A stretch of DNA of 64,000 nucleotides from 1-14-0-10-45-29 sp041650255. GTDB taxonomy: Archaea; Micrarchaeota; Micrarchaeia; Anstonellales; Anstonellaceae. This document shows, piece by piece, positions 25,486-35,186 of the stretch (positions are counted from its first letter, which is position 1; the number at the start of each line of letters is the position of its first letter). Where the stretch lies: assembly GCA_041650255.1 (NCBI GenBank), contig JBAZLL010000005.1, forward strand, positions 3,403 through 67,402, read 5' to 3'. The position numbers were made by a program, and so were the translations under genes. Below the pieces are notes generated by a model. The model was not told the DNA's origin. It was given only the letters and a program-made list of their open reading frames with translations, and ran no database searches.

Positions 25486-27483
25486 ATGGGAATAATCGGC
25501 AAAGACGCAGTGGAAGAAAAATATTCTATCGAGCAAATAAAACAAGCCGCAAACCAGATGCGCGGATATGTTCTCATTTCTCTTCATTGCGCCGGCTCCG
25601 GGCATTCCGGAGGTTGCCTTTCCATTATGGATATCGTTTCTTCTCTTTATTTGAAAGAAATGCGCCACAAACCATCCGAGCCGCAATGGGACGGGCGAGA
25701 CAGACTCTTTTTCTCAACCGGGCACAAAGCCCCCGCATGGTACACTTCTCTTGGCTACTGCAATTATTTTGACATAAAGCAAACCGCAACACTACGCAAA
25801 CTCGGAAGTCCGTTTCAAGGGCATCCCGACAAGAAAAAATGCAGTGGAATAGAATTGTCATGCGGCTCGCTCGGGCAGGGAATTTCCGTGGCAGTGGGCG
25901 ATGCTCTTGCCGCTAAACTGGACAAAAAAGATTATCGCGTTTATTGCATAATGGGCGATGGCGAACAGCAGGAAGGGCAAGTATGGGAAGCCGCAATGGA
26001 GGCATCCCATTACAAGCTTGACAATCTCGTGGGAATAATTGACTTAAACATGCTTCAAATTGACGGAAAAACAAAAGACGTCATGAACATTGAGCCAATC
26101 GTCGAGAAATACAAATCGTTCGGCTGGCACACAATAGACTGCGACGGACACGATATCAATTCAATTTTGGGCGCATTCGAAGAGGCTAAAAAAACAAAGG
26201 GAAAACCCTCCGTAATAATTGCGCGCACCATCAAGGGCAAAGGCGTAAGCTTTATGGAAAATCTGGCGGGCTGGCACGGAAAATCTCCGAACCTTGACGA
26301 ACTTAACCGTGCTCTCAAAGAGCTCGGAGCAGAAAATCTTCCAAAAGACGAAATGATTTTAATCTCAAAAAATTTCCAAAAAGAAATTGATGCAAAAATA
26401 GAAGCTTCAATGCCCAAATTTTCAAAAAATTATTGGTGGAACGCCCAATCCGAAATGAAAGTTGAAATGAAACCAACCCGCATCGGATTCGGGGAAGAAC
26501 TTTGCGAAAATCAAAATCCAAACATAGTTGCATTGGGCGCGGACATCTCGGGTTCAATTTGCATCAACATGTTTTATGAAAATAAGCCCGAGCGCAAAAA
26601 CCGATTCTTCTCAATGGGCATTGCAGAACAATCCGGCACCTGCGTTGCCGCTGGATTGGCAAAGGAGGGAAAAATTCCCTTCTTTGGAACTTATGGAGTG
26701 TTTGCGGCAGGCAGGGCGCTTGACCAAGTCCGCACAACCGTCGCTTACGGAAACTGGAATGTGAAAATTGCAGGTGCGCACGGCGGAATATCCGTAGGCG
26801 CAGACGGCGCAACCCATCAGGCTCTTGAGGAAATATTTCAAATCGCCGGGGTTCCAAACATGAATCTTCTGGTTCCCTGCGATTCAATAGAAACCCGCAA
26901 GGTAACTCATACAACGATTGAAATAAATGGTCCGTGTTATATTCGTTATGCGCGCGAAGCCACCCCGATAGTAACCAAAGAAAATACTCCTTACAAATTC
27001 GCGGTTGCAACCATCATTCACTATATTGGTGCAAAACCACTTTTCACCGATGCATTTGAAACCTCCCTTTCCACCGACTCAAAAAACCAGAACGAGGACA
27101 TTAGCATTATTTCCTGCGGGCCAGAAGTTGCGGAAGCGATGCGAGCCGCATGGATTCTAAAAGAGGAATTTGCGATAAATGCACGAGTGATAAATCTTTC
27201 AACAGTCAAGCCTCTTGATAAAATTGCAATCTGCCGTGCGGCGGAGGAAACAGGTGCGGTTCTAAGTGTTGAAGAGCACCAAAAAGGAGGAATCGGAAAT
27301 CTCATATCATCAGCAATTCTCTCCTCTCATAATTTATCCAAAGTGCCCGTATTTGACATGATTGGAATAAACGATGAATTCGGAGAATCCGGCGCTCCAT
27401 GGGAACTTATTAAAAAATTCGGGCTTTCGGCAGAGCATATTGCAAAGAAGGCAAAAGAAATGGTTGACAAGAAAAAGAAATAG
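25486..27483 (+). CDS. tkt: transketolase, single chain
   Basis: About 665 residues holding all three transketolase domains in one chain, whereas many archaea split them into two genes. N-terminal ThDP domain: GHSGGCLS, STGHKAPAWY, GSLGQGISVAVG, GDGEQQEGQVWEA. Central Pyr domain: GFGEELCE, GIAEQSGTCVAAGLA. C-terminal domain: VSVEEHQKGGIGNL. It moves two-carbon units between sugar phosphates and feeds ribose-5-phosphate and erythrose-4-phosphate synthesis. ATG 25486 is taken; GTG 25477 would add three residues. Confidence 0.93.
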   Translation: MGIIGKDAVEEKYSIEQIKQAANQMRGYVLISLHCAGSGHSGGCLSIMDIVSSLYLKEMRHKPSEPQWDGRDRLFFSTGHKAPAWYTSLGYCNYFDIKQTATLRKLGSPFQGHPDKKKCSGIELSCGSLGQGISVAVGDALAAKLDKKDYRVYCIMGDGEQQEGQVWEAAMEASHYKLDNLVGIIDLNMLQIDGKTKDVMNIEPIVEKYKSFGWHTIDCDGHDINSILGAFEEAKKTKGKPSVIIARTIKGKGVSFMENLAGWHGKSPNLDELNRALKELGAENLPKDEMILISKNFQKEIDAKIEASMPKFSKNYWWNAQSEMKVEMKPTRIGFGEELCENQNPNIVALGADISGSICINMFYENKPERKNRFFSMGIAEQSGTCVAAGLAKEGKIPFFGTYGVFAAGRALDQVRTTVAYGNWNVKIAGAHGGISVGADGATHQALEEIFQIAGVPNMNLLVPCDSIETRKVTHTTIEINGPCYIRYAREATPIVTKENTPYKFAVATIIHYIGAKPLFTDAFETSLSTDSKNQNEDISIISCGPEVAEAMRAAWILKEEFAINARVINLSTVKPLDKIAICRAAEETGAVLSVEEHQKGGIGNLISSAILSSHNLSKVPVFDMIGINDEFGESGAPWELIKKFGLSAEHIAKKAKEMVDKKKK

Positions 27484-27569
27484 TTTGCAAAAGAAAGCAT
27501 GGACTGACAAAACAGTTAAAGAGTAAGCCTGTAAGAGAAAGTCGCATAAAAAAATAAGCGGTGATTTTT

Positions 27570-27974
27570 ATGGCATTGAAAGGTTTTGTAGCGGATTTAG
27601 AAAATCAGACATTGAAAAATTCCGATTTTAGGCGTGTTCTCTATACCGGCAAGCACAGCCAACTTGTTCTGATGAATCTCAAGCCCGGCGAGGAAATCGG
27701 GATGGAAGTGCATTCTCATCTTGACCAGTTCTTTCGGTTTGAATCAGGGGATGGGGCGGTTTTCATAGATGGAAAACGGCACACAGTCCACGATGGCGAT
27801 TGTGCAATTGTTCCTGCTGGTGCAGAGCACAATGTTCTAAACACCTCTAAAAAATCGGAGCTGAAATTTTACACTATATATTCTCCACCAGAGCACATTG
27901 ACAAAACAATTCGGCACACGAAAAAGGACGCAGAAGAAATGCCTGAAGAATACGATGGCAAGCCGAGCGAATAA
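27570..27974 (+). CDS. cupin-domain protein
   Basis: A 134-residue single-domain cupin. First motif EIGMEVHSHLDQFFRFESGDG supplies His-x-His and a Glu-like ligand set; second motif PAGAEHNVLN supplies the last His, so a metal site is intact. GGTGAT just upstream supports ATG 27570 over GTG 27561. Such stand-alone cupins range from isomerases to stress-related metal enzymes, and function cannot be told. An acidic C-terminal tail (EEMPEEYDG) follows the barrel. It is flanked by transketolase and an H+-ATPase gene on the same strand. Confidence 0.85.
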   Translation: MALKGFVADLENQTLKNSDFRRVLYTGKHSQLVLMNLKPGEEIGMEVHSHLDQFFRFESGDGAVFIDGKRHTVHDGDCAIVPAGAEHNVLNTSKKSELKFYTIYSPPEHIDKTIRHTKKDAEEMPEEYDGKPSE

Positions 27975-28105
27975 TCCGATTCAATAATTCTCAAACGCAG
28001 TAGCGGCTCCGAGCGCAAGTTCCAATCTGCTTTTTCTTTTTCTATTTTCATGCCCTTCACTTGCAAAAGTTTATTTACCTGCGCTTAATTCCCTTATCGA
28101 TTCCT

Positions 28106-30526
28106 ATGGACTGCAAACCAACTTCCGAATTTAAGAAAATGTCCGTGCCCGCCACCCTCTCTCTTCTTGATACAAAAGAGGGCGGACTAAGCGAGAAGGA
28201 GGCATCAAGCCGGATTGAAAAATTCGGCTACAACGAAGTTCCCGAAAAAAAGGAAAATATTTTCGCAGAGCTTTTTTCGCATTTTTGGGGTCCAATCCCA
28301 TGGCTTTTGGAAATTGCAACAATACTCTGTTATTTCGTAGGAAACAAAGTGGACGCTATAGTGCTCGCGCTTTTGGTTGTGCTCAACGGCTTGGTCGCAT
28401 TTTACAACGAGCACGATTCCAAAAAGGCCCTCATTCTCCTAAAGCACAAGCTCACAATCAAAACCCGGGTTCTTCGGGACAAAAATTGGAAAACCACTGA
28501 GGCCCGCGAGCTTGTGCCCGGCGACATAATATTAGTCGGATTGGGAGATGTGGTTCCTGCCGATGCAAAAATAATTTCAGGAAGCATTTCGGCAGACCAG
28601 GCGGCACTCACCGGCGAATCACTGCCTGTTGAGTTGCGCGACAACGACATCATTTTCACAGGTTCAATCATAAAACGCGGCGAAGTAAAATGCATCGTAA
28701 TAAATACGGGCATGCGCACCTTTTTTGGAAAAACAGTGGAGCTTGTCAACATCGCAAAGCCAAAATCCAAGACGGAGGAAATAATGTTCACCCTCTCGCG
28801 CAATGTTTCCTATATCGGCGCGGTACTCTTTGTCGCTGTATTATTATACGCAATCTCAATTGACTCCACTCCCCTCACGATTCTCACATTTGCAATTCTT
28901 TTCATCGGAGGAGGAGTTCCCGCCGCTCTCCCAATGATGTTCACAATATCGCAGGCAAAGGGCGCAACCGACTTGTCAAAACGAAATATTTTAGTAACAA
29001 AGCTTGACTCGCTTGAGAGCGCCGCTTCAGTGGAAGTAATCTGCCTTGACAAAACCGGCACAATCACAATGAACGAGCTTGAAGTGCGCGAGTCAATTCC
29101 CATCTTCAAATCCAGCCCCCAAGAAGTGCTTGCCCTTGCCGCTCTTGCATCAAATGACGCAAGCAAGGACGCAATAGATTCCGCAATAATCCGATATGCA
29201 AAAGCAAAAAATGCAAAGCTTGCAGGCTGTTCCCAAATTTCATACAAGCCCTTTGAGCCCGCCACAAAGCGCGCCGAAGGAATAGTAAAACAAAAGACAA
29301 AGAAATTTGCAGTGATAAAAGGAGCGCCGCAAACCGTTATCTCTTTGTGCAAAGGCACCACCCGCGCGCAAAAAGACGCACTCGATAAAAAAGTGCAAGA
29401 GCTTTCCAAAAAAGGATGCCGCGCGCTCGCAATCGCAAAATCCGAATATGGAAAATTCAACAAGCTCACCCTTGTCGGAGTAATCGGGCTTGGAGATCCG
29501 CTTCGCCCGGATTCAAAAGAAACAATTTGTGCATTGCGCGAAGCCGGCATAAAACCGATAATGCTAACTGGTGACAATATTGCGGTCGCGCGTGAAATCG
29601 CAATGCAGGCGGGCATTGGCTCGCGCATCGTGCGCATCAGCGAAATAAAATCGCTTCCTGAAAAAAAGCAATCGGACGCGGTGCTTACGTGCGACGGAAT
29701 TGCCGAAATATACCCAGAAGACAAATTCTGGGTTGTAAAACTTTTGCAGTCTCGCGGCAAAATAGTCGGCATGACCGGAGATGGGGTAAATGATGCTCCC
29801 GCTCTCAAGCAAGCCGAGCTTGGAATCGCGGTAAGCAGTTCAACCGATGTTGCAAAAGCCGCCGCAAGCATGGTGCTAACTGAGCCTGGCACAAAAGACA
29901 TATTGGAAGCCGTGCGCGTAAGCCGGGAAGCATTTCAACGAATGCTCACTTGGACTTTGAAGAAAATTTCGCGCTCCATTCAGTTTATGCTCATATTGCT
30001 TGTCGGATTTTTCCTCTTTCAGGACATCGTGGTCTCAATCACCGGACTTGTGTTCCTGATGATAATCAATGACTTTTTGACAATGACTTTGGCAATTGAC
30101 AATTCCCGCGCGTCAAAATCCCCGAATATGTGGAATCTCAAAAGTATTACAAAAGCCTCCGTGTTTGTAGGTGTGATATTTTTCCTGATAGAGCTTGTGA
30201 TACTTTTGCTTGGTGTACACACCTTCAAGCTTGGGCTAACCGGAATACAAACCCTAATGCTCATCTCGCTTGTATATACCGGTCAGCTCGGCATATACAT
30301 AGTTCGCGAGCGCGGGCATTTCTGGCAGTCATGGCCTCACGTATATGTGGCGTTTACGCTCTGGCTTGCCATCGTACTGGTTTCCTTGCTTGCGGTTTAT
30401 GGTGTTGGCATGGACAAACTGCCGCTGAAAGAAATAGGGCTGACATTTGCAATTTGCGCCGCATCCATTTTCCTCACGGACATTCCCAAACACTGGGCAT
30501 ATAAAAAATTGGGAATTGGCTTCTAA
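28106..30526 (+). CDS. plasma-membrane type H+-translocating P-type ATPase (IIIA)
   Basis: An 806-residue P-type ATPase like fungal/plant Pma1 and archaeal homologues. N-terminal cation ATPase domain (GLSEKEASSRIEKFGYNEV), TGES (LTGESLPVE), DKTGTIT (Asp315), KGAPQTVISLC, TGDNIAVAREIA and GDGVNDAPALKQAELGIAV. The membrane region has ALPMMFTISQAKGA and IMF-type C-terminal helices ending in SIFLTDIPKHWAYKKLG. It should pump protons out with ATP. ATG 28106 is chosen; the 15 upstream codons carry no family similarity. Confidence 0.9.
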   Translation: MDCKPTSEFKKMSVPATLSLLDTKEGGLSEKEASSRIEKFGYNEVPEKKENIFAELFSHFWGPIPWLLEIATILCYFVGNKVDAIVLALLVVLNGLVAFYNEHDSKKALILLKHKLTIKTRVLRDKNWKTTEARELVPGDIILVGLGDVVPADAKIISGSISADQAALTGESLPVELRDNDIIFTGSIIKRGEVKCIVINTGMRTFFGKTVELVNIAKPKSKTEEIMFTLSRNVSYIGAVLFVAVLLYAISIDSTPLTILTFAILFIGGGVPAALPMMFTISQAKGATDLSKRNILVTKLDSLESAASVEVICLDKTGTITMNELEVRESIPIFKSSPQEVLALAALASNDASKDAIDSAIIRYAKAKNAKLAGCSQISYKPFEPATKRAEGIVKQKTKKFAVIKGAPQTVISLCKGTTRAQKDALDKKVQELSKKGCRALAIAKSEYGKFNKLTLVGVIGLGDPLRPDSKETICALREAGIKPIMLTGDNIAVAREIAMQAGIGSRIVRISEIKSLPEKKQSDAVLTCDGIAEIYPEDKFWVVKLLQSRGKIVGMTGDGVNDAPALKQAELGIAVSSSTDVAKAAASMVLTEPGTKDILEAVRVSREAFQRMLTWTLKKISRSIQFMLILLVGFFLFQDIVVSITGLVFLMIINDFLTMTLAIDNSRASKSPNMWNLKSITKASVFVGVIFFLIELVILLLGVHTFKLGLTGIQTLMLISLVYTGQLGIYIVRERGHFWQSWPHVYVAFTLWLAIVLVSLLAVYGVGMDKLPLKEIGLTFAICAASIFLTDIPKHWAYKKLGIGF

Positions 30527-30639
30527 GTGCGAAAAAGAATTTTTGGCATTGGCGCCAAACCAGTGCCCATTTTTAATTTTTAAAAAGCCGTTTCTGCCTT
30601 TAATTTTTTAAAAAGCCATTTTTTTTGCTTAATCATCCC

Positions 30640-31272
30640 CTAATCCTTCTTCTCAATCAGGCATTTTTTCAACAATTTGCATATCAATTCCTGCTCTTCT
30701 TTTTGTTCGGATGCGACTTCGCGTATCAATACAATCTCTTCAAGCCTCACTCCACCTTTTTCCCGCTGTCCCTTTATCGCAAACGCTTCAATTGATTTTC
30801 CATAATTTGGAATAATCAAATAAAGGGTGTCCGATTCAAACCGAGCGCCATCCGCTTCCTTTATCGCAAATCCATATCCTTTTTTCGCTTTGGCAACTAT
30901 CGCAGTATTGCCGCCGAACGGAAATTTAATAAAAGAAAAATCCATTTTCTCAAGCATATCCTTTGGCAAAACGGCCTCGTGCACCACGCTGTTTTTATCG
31001 TACATTCTTATGCGGTAAGTTTCCCCTTCCTTTACAATACAATATTTATCGGCTATTATTGAATTTTCCTTTGTGCGTTTATACACGCACCTAATCTTCC
31101 ATTGATTTGAAAAATCCCTTAGCGCTTCTTTGCTTATCTGCGCAATCGTATCCTGCCGGAAAACATTTTTATTAATCAATTCCACCGCCGGCTCTTTAGC
31201 ATTCAAAGCAGAGTATTTGCCAATTAGTAATATCGGCAAAACTGTTGTTGCAATCTTGCGGCTAAGCTTCAT
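30640..31272 (-). CDS. hypothetical protein with N-terminal membrane helix
   Basis: A 210-residue protein I do not recognise. It begins with a basic N-terminus and one hydrophobic segment (about residues 8-25) that could be a signal or anchor. An alternating beta-strand-rich region follows (IRCVYKRTKENSIIADKYCIVKEGETYRIRMYDK), then a charged C-terminal helix with two Cys (ICKLLKKCL). It is probably exposed outside the membrane. It ends before the H+-ATPase stop in convergent orientation and follows the znu cluster on the same strand with a 58-base gap, so it could be co-transcribed with neither. Confidence 0.6.
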   Translation of the reverse strand: MKLSRKIATTVLPILLIGKYSALNAKEPAVELINKNVFRQDTIAQISKEALRDFSNQWKIRCVYKRTKENSIIADKYCIVKEGETYRIRMYDKNSVVHEAVLPKDMLEKMDFSFIKFPFGGNTAIVAKAKKGYGFAIKEADGARFESDTLYLIIPNYGKSIEAFAIKGQREKGGVRLEEIVLIREVASEQKEEQELICKLLKKCLIEKKD

Positions 31273-31330
31273 CGCCTTTGTATATACACTAAAATTATTA
31301 AGCCATTTTGGGCATACTCCGCGCTCTTTT

Positions 31331-32137
31331 CTATTTTGCTATTTTTTTGTATGCAAGCGTTGCCGCAAAAGTTGCAACCAGCACAAGAACAATTGCCCCT
31401 CCCGCCGCCAAATCAAAATAGTATGCAAGCACGAGCCCAACAATTACTGATGCAATTGAGAAGAGCATGGAAACAATAATTGTTTGCCTGAAATTTTTGC
31501 AAATCAAAAGTGCAATAGATGCGGGAATAACCATAAATGAGGAAACAAGAAGTATGCCTATTATTCTCATGGACAACACAACTGCAATCGCGGTCAGCAC
31601 AAGAAACATCGAGTTAAATCTTTCCACGGCAATTCCCGATGCGCGCGCCGATTCCTCATCAAATGTAATGTAAAAAAGCTCCTTGTAAAAAAGTGCAAGC
31701 ACAACAAGAGTCACAATTCCAACTGTCAGTATAAGCAAAATGTCCACTTCGTTCACTGCCAGTATGCTTCCAAACAAATATGAAAAAAGATCGGTTCCAA
31801 ATCCGTGCGAGAGACTTACGAGCACCACTCCCAGCGCAAGACCAAACGAAAATAAAATAGCAATGGCGGAATCGCTATACACTTTCATCTGCTTGAGCTT
31901 TTGTATTCCAAACGCCGACAAAACCGCAAAAACGAGCGCGGATAAAAGAGGATAAATTCCAAAAAACATGCCTGCCGCAATTCCGCCAAACGAAATATGT
32001 GCAAGCCCGTCTCCCAAAAGAGCCATTCTTCTCAATACCAAAAATACTCCGATGCTTGCGCAAAGCATGGCTATGAGAATGCCGCCTATCATCGCCCTTT
32101 GCATAAATGTGTATTGCAAAAATTCAAGCATTTTCAC
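31331..32137 (-). CDS. znuB: zinc/manganese ABC transporter permease
   Basis: A 268-residue ABC-3 family permease with about eight helices. ALLGDGLAHISFGGIAAGMFFGIYP near the N-terminus and ARASGIAVERFNSMFLVLTAIAVVLSMRIIGILLVSSFMVIPASIALLI are the hallmark blocks. It forms the membrane channel for a high-affinity metal importer together with the ATPase and binding protein encoded upstream on the same strand (gap of 54 bases to the ATPase gene). Metal identity (Zn versus Mn) cannot be proved here; the His-rich binding protein suggests zinc. Confidence 0.9.
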   Translation of the reverse strand: MKMLEFLQYTFMQRAMIGGILIAMLCASIGVFLVLRRMALLGDGLAHISFGGIAAGMFFGIYPLLSALVFAVLSAFGIQKLKQMKVYSDSAIAILFSFGLALGVVLVSLSHGFGTDLFSYLFGSILAVNEVDILLILTVGIVTLVVLALFYKELFYITFDEESARASGIAVERFNSMFLVLTAIAVVLSMRIIGILLVSSFMVIPASIALLICKNFRQTIIVSMLFSIASVIVGLVLAYYFDLAAGGAIVLVLVATFAATLAYKKIAK

Positions 32138-32191
32138 GCACCAATTTCAAATCAACATATCAATATTTTCATATGCAAAATGTATCACATC

Positions 32192-32938
32192 TCAATCATG
32201 ATGATGTGGTACCCGCCTTTCATGCTCTTCTCCGCACTCGCAATTTGACTCCTTACAAATTCCTCTGGTTGTGCTGTGCACCGTAACGCCTGTATTCACG
32301 CACATTATTTTTCCCGCATTCTTTGCAACCACTCCGACATCATGGGAAATAAGCACAAGTGTCATGCCCTTTTTATTCAACTGCTCAAGCAGGCGATAAA
32401 ATTCATGCTGTGCCTTTTGGTCAACTCCAACCGTCGGCTCATCAAGTATGAGCAAATCAGGTTGGGCGCAAAGCGCTCGCGCAATGAAAACCCTCTGCTG
32501 TTGCCCACCGGACAAATCCCCGATTCTATTATCTTTCAAATCCAAAATGCCCGCAGTCTCAAGAGCATTTTCAACTATGTCATTATCCCCTTTGGAAAGC
32601 CCTTTTCCCAAACCTGCCTTTTGAATGCGTCCCATGCTCGCCACTTCAAAGACGCTTGCAGGAAAATTCTGGTTAAAGTTAGTGGCCTTTTGCGGCACAT
32701 ACCCAATTTTCCCCCAATCTCCAAACTCATTCATTTTCTTTGAGAAAATTTTAATGGTGCCAAAATCCGGCTTAATCAGTCCAAGCATTAATTTTACAAT
32801 CGTGGTTTTGCCCGCTCCATTGGGTCCAATCATCCCTACAAACTCCCCTTTTTCAATTGAGAACGACGCTTTTTTTATTGCCGGATGCTTTGCATAAGAA
32901 AATGTCACATTTTCAAATTCAACTATTTTTTCATGCAT
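32192..32938 (-). CDS. znuC: zinc/manganese ABC transporter ATPase
   Basis: A 248-residue nucleotide-binding protein with Walker A GPNGAGKTT, Q-loop VPQKAT, signature LSGGQQQR, Walker B LLILDEPTVGVD and H-loop ISHDVGV. The C-terminal end is His- and Cys-rich (SNCECGEEHERRVPHHHD), a feature seen in ZnuC-type ATPases and suited to metal sensing or buffering. It is the middle gene of the znuA-znuC-znuB order, reading leftward. Confidence 0.93.
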   Translation of the reverse strand: MHEKIVEFENVTFSYAKHPAIKKASFSIEKGEFVGMIGPNGAGKTTIVKLMLGLIKPDFGTIKIFSKKMNEFGDWGKIGYVPQKATNFNQNFPASVFEVASMGRIQKAGLGKGLSKGDNDIVENALETAGILDLKDNRIGDLSGGQQQRVFIARALCAQPDLLILDEPTVGVDQKAQHEFYRLLEQLNKKGMTLVLISHDVGVVAKNAGKIMCVNTGVTVHSTTRGICKESNCECGEEHERRVPHHHD

Positions 32939-32986
32939 AATTTAACCTTCATTTTCAAATAATATTTTTGCATCTATTGCATGTAC

Positions 32987-33988
32987 TTATTTGCATTCCA
33001 GCCCCTTTCTAATATTTTCTAAATTCTCATTCATGAGCGAAATATAATTCTTTCCAGCCGCTTCCTCCTGGGCAGTCACTCCATGCACTGTATTAAACAC
33101 CAGTACTTGTCCATTTATTTCGCTTGCAAGTGTTTGCGCCGATTTTGGGCTTATCAGGCTTTCAAAATACACTGCGCTTACATTCTTTTTTCTTGCCTCA
33201 TCCACAATTTTGGCAAGGTCTGAAGGGGAAGGCTCGCCCTCCTCGCTTATGCCCTCAATCGGTATCTGTACGCATCCATATTCTTGGCAAAAATAGCCTA
33301 AAGTTGCATGAGTTATAAGTATTTCTTTTTTATTGCAACCCAAAATTTCATCCCGTAGTTTCTTGTCCAGCGCATCCAGCTTTTTCTCATATTCAACTGC
33401 ATTGTTTTCATAATATTCTCTTCCTTGCGGGTCTGCCTGTACAAATGCGTCTTTGATATTTTCCACTTGTTTTTTTGCAAGCACCGGATTAAGCCAAATA
33501 TGTGGATCATATTTTCCATGAGAATGTTCTTCTTCATGTTCTACATTTGTGCCTTTTTCTGCTTCGATACGTTCTTTCTCTCCTTCATCTATATGTTCTT
33601 CTCCACGCCCAAGTGCTTCTTCCGCCGTTATTAACTCAATCCCATTACTCGCATCCACAACAATCAGATTTTGATTTGCAACCCCGTTCAATAAATTTGG
33701 CGCCCAAAGTTCCATTCCAGCTCCATTCATTACAAAGACGTTTGCGTCCGAAAGTTTTTTTATTGCAGACGGAGTTGCCTCAAAATTATGCGGCTCAACT
33801 CCGGGTGGGATAAGAATGCTAACTTCAACTCTTTCCCCTCCGACATTTTTTGCAAAATCATACATTGGGTAAAAGCTTGCCACGACTTTTAATTTTCCGA
33901 TTTCGCTTTGAACGGTGCCCGTGTTTTGGGACACGCACCCAAAGAAAAGGAGCATCAGTAAAATTGCAGAAATAATTTTTATTTTCAT
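32987..33988 (-). CDS. znuA: zinc-binding lipoprotein of the ABC importer
   Basis: About 333 residues of the cluster A-I metal-binding protein family. A hydrophobic leader ends in a lipobox FFG-C. VVASFYPMYDFAKNVGG, PPGVEPHNFEATPS, DPHIWLNPV, ITHATLGYF and the final HGVTAQEEAAG supply the conserved His/Asp ligands. A charged, His-rich loop (HEEEHSHGKYDPH region, about residues 145-170) favours zinc over manganese. ATG 33988 is chosen since it begins the leader; the frame extends 16 codons further upstream. It diverges from the NikR-like regulator gene. Confidence 0.92.
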   Translation of the reverse strand: MKIKIISAILLMLLFFGCVSQNTGTVQSEIGKLKVVASFYPMYDFAKNVGGERVEVSILIPPGVEPHNFEATPSAIKKLSDANVFVMNGAGMELWAPNLLNGVANQNLIVVDASNGIELITAEEALGRGEEHIDEGEKERIEAEKGTNVEHEEEHSHGKYDPHIWLNPVLAKKQVENIKDAFVQADPQGREYYENNAVEYEKKLDALDKKLRDEILGCNKKEILITHATLGYFCQEYGCVQIPIEGISEEGEPSPSDLAKIVDEARKKNVSAVYFESLISPKSAQTLASEINGQVLVFNTVHGVTAQEEAAGKNYISLMNENLENIRKGLECK

Positions 33989-34025
33989 GTTATCACATAT
34001 TATCTCTGCCTGTTTCTTATTATTA

Positions 34026-34045
34026 AATAATTGCATATAATTATT
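34026..34045. promoter_or_regulatory. candidate operator between znuA and the NikR-like regulator
   Basis: AATAATT (34026-34032) and AATTATT (34039-34045) form a perfect 7-bp dyad around GCATAT in the 104-bp divergent spacer. It could be the operator of the ribbon-helix-helix regulator next door, or a chance palindrome in an AT-rich promoter. Confidence 0.4.
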
Positions 34046-34092
34046 AATTTTAGCTGTGTAGTCTCATCAGAATTAATAAAAAAGATGATTTT

Positions 34093-34470
34093 ATGGCAAT
34101 CGCAAGCATTTCAATAAAACCCCAGGACAAAAAGCAAATTGATATTGCAATGCGCCTTTGCGGCACGGACAGCCTCTCCAAACTTTTTCGCATGGCATTA
34201 AGCTCTCTCATAAAAGAATACGGCGAAGTTGAAGGGCTCAAAGGTAAAGTGATGGCGGTCTTTACAATAACTTACGCGGGAAGATGTGCAAGCCTAAACC
34301 AAATTTTACATTCCTACTCCGGCAACCTAAAGCTTAGCACACATATCCGCTCCGAAAAAGGCTGTGCTGAAATAGTCGTGGTAGAAGGAGATGCGGCTGG
34401 CATAAGCCGCCTTTTCAAAGACTTGAGAAACAACAAAGAAGTGAAAAACGTAAGCTGTGCATTTGCATAA
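34093..34470 (+). CDS. NikR-like ribbon-helix-helix metal regulator
   Basis: A 125-residue protein. Residues 1-45 (IASISIKPQDKKQIDIAMRLCG...SLSKLFRMALSSLIKEYG) fit a ribbon-helix-helix DNA-binding domain. Residues about 50-125 fit the ACT-like NikR C-terminal domain (VMAVFTITYAG...LKLSTHIRSEKGCAEIVVVEGDAAGISRLFKDL). The THxRxxxxCxE segment keeps a His and the Cys that bind metal in NikR; the other His ligands differ. It probably senses zinc or another metal and controls the divergent znuACB genes, which is an inference from position. Confidence 0.75.
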   Translation: MAIASISIKPQDKKQIDIAMRLCGTDSLSKLFRMALSSLIKEYGEVEGLKGKVMAVFTITYAGRCASLNQILHSYSGNLKLSTHIRSEKGCAEIVVVEGDAAGISRLFKDLRNNKEVKNVSCAFA

Positions 34471-34493
34471 ATATTTCTTAAAATCAAATGCAA

Positions 34494-35117
34494 TTATTGC
34501 CTGCCTTGGCTCGGGTCAATTCTGTTCAGATATAATTGAACAATCGGAATCAAAAGCCAGAATAACTCCGCCAGTTCCACATTATAGAATGCAATTGGGA
34601 CTGAAGCAAGGAAAATACTCGGCGTAACCATTTTCACAATCAGTGCATAATCCCGTTCTTTATCGCTCATGCGGCGCTGATGATAGCGCTTGGAAATTGA
34701 ATAGTGCCACAGCCACACCAGAATAAATCCTGCCGCTGACATGTTAAGTGCAAATATAGTAAGTGCCCATTTGTTTTGGTTGTAATCGCCAAACATCGCG
34801 GATGTGATCGCAAGCAAAACTATGCATAGCAGGAATATTATATTTATCATGGCGACTTTTCCATCGCACACTACTATCTGCTTTAGAAGTTTGTTGTGAA
34901 CAGCCCAATACAGCGCAACGACTATGAATGTGTAGCAGAAAATCACTGCTTGGGGCAGCGTTTTCGCGATCAAAGCATTCAAAAACTGCGAATCTGGAAC
35001 CTCATTTGGATTTGGCATATAGACCAGTATCGCCATGAGCGTCATGGAGAATGCGATGATACCATCACTTAGTGCCAATGTGCGATCCAAATCATAAGTA
35101 CTTCTTCTGTCCATCAA
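34494..35117 (-). CDS. TMEM175-family (DUF1211) cation channel
   Basis: A 207-residue protein with six membrane helices, the length of prokaryotic TMEM175 subunits. The family motif RTLALSDGIIAFSMTLMAILV (F-S-D pattern in the first helix) is present. Prokaryotic homologues form tetrameric K+-permeable channels. It follows the Ca-type ATPase gene on the same strand by 69 bases, so co-transcription is possible. Its C-terminal 60 residues have a second, truncated copy on the other side of the ATPase gene (37922-38104). Confidence 0.88.
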   Translation of the reverse strand: MMDRRSTYDLDRTLALSDGIIAFSMTLMAILVYMPNPNEVPDSQFLNALIAKTLPQAVIFCYTFIVVALYWAVHNKLLKQIVVCDGKVAMINIIFLLCIVLLAITSAMFGDYNQNKWALTIFALNMSAAGFILVWLWHYSISKRYHQRRMSDKERDYALIVKMVTPSIFLASVPIAFYNVELAELFWLLIPIVQLYLNRIDPSQGRQ

Positions 35118-35186
35118 TTAGTCAAAGAAAATTAGTGGTTATAAGCCTTTTGAAAGTCCTCGTTGCATTCGGGAATTGTCTTATCT

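Noticed and set aside
28810..29901. 363-aa reverse-strand frame opposite the H+-ATPase gene
   Set aside because: Ser/Pro-rich shadow frame antisense to a gene with full P-type ATPase motifs.
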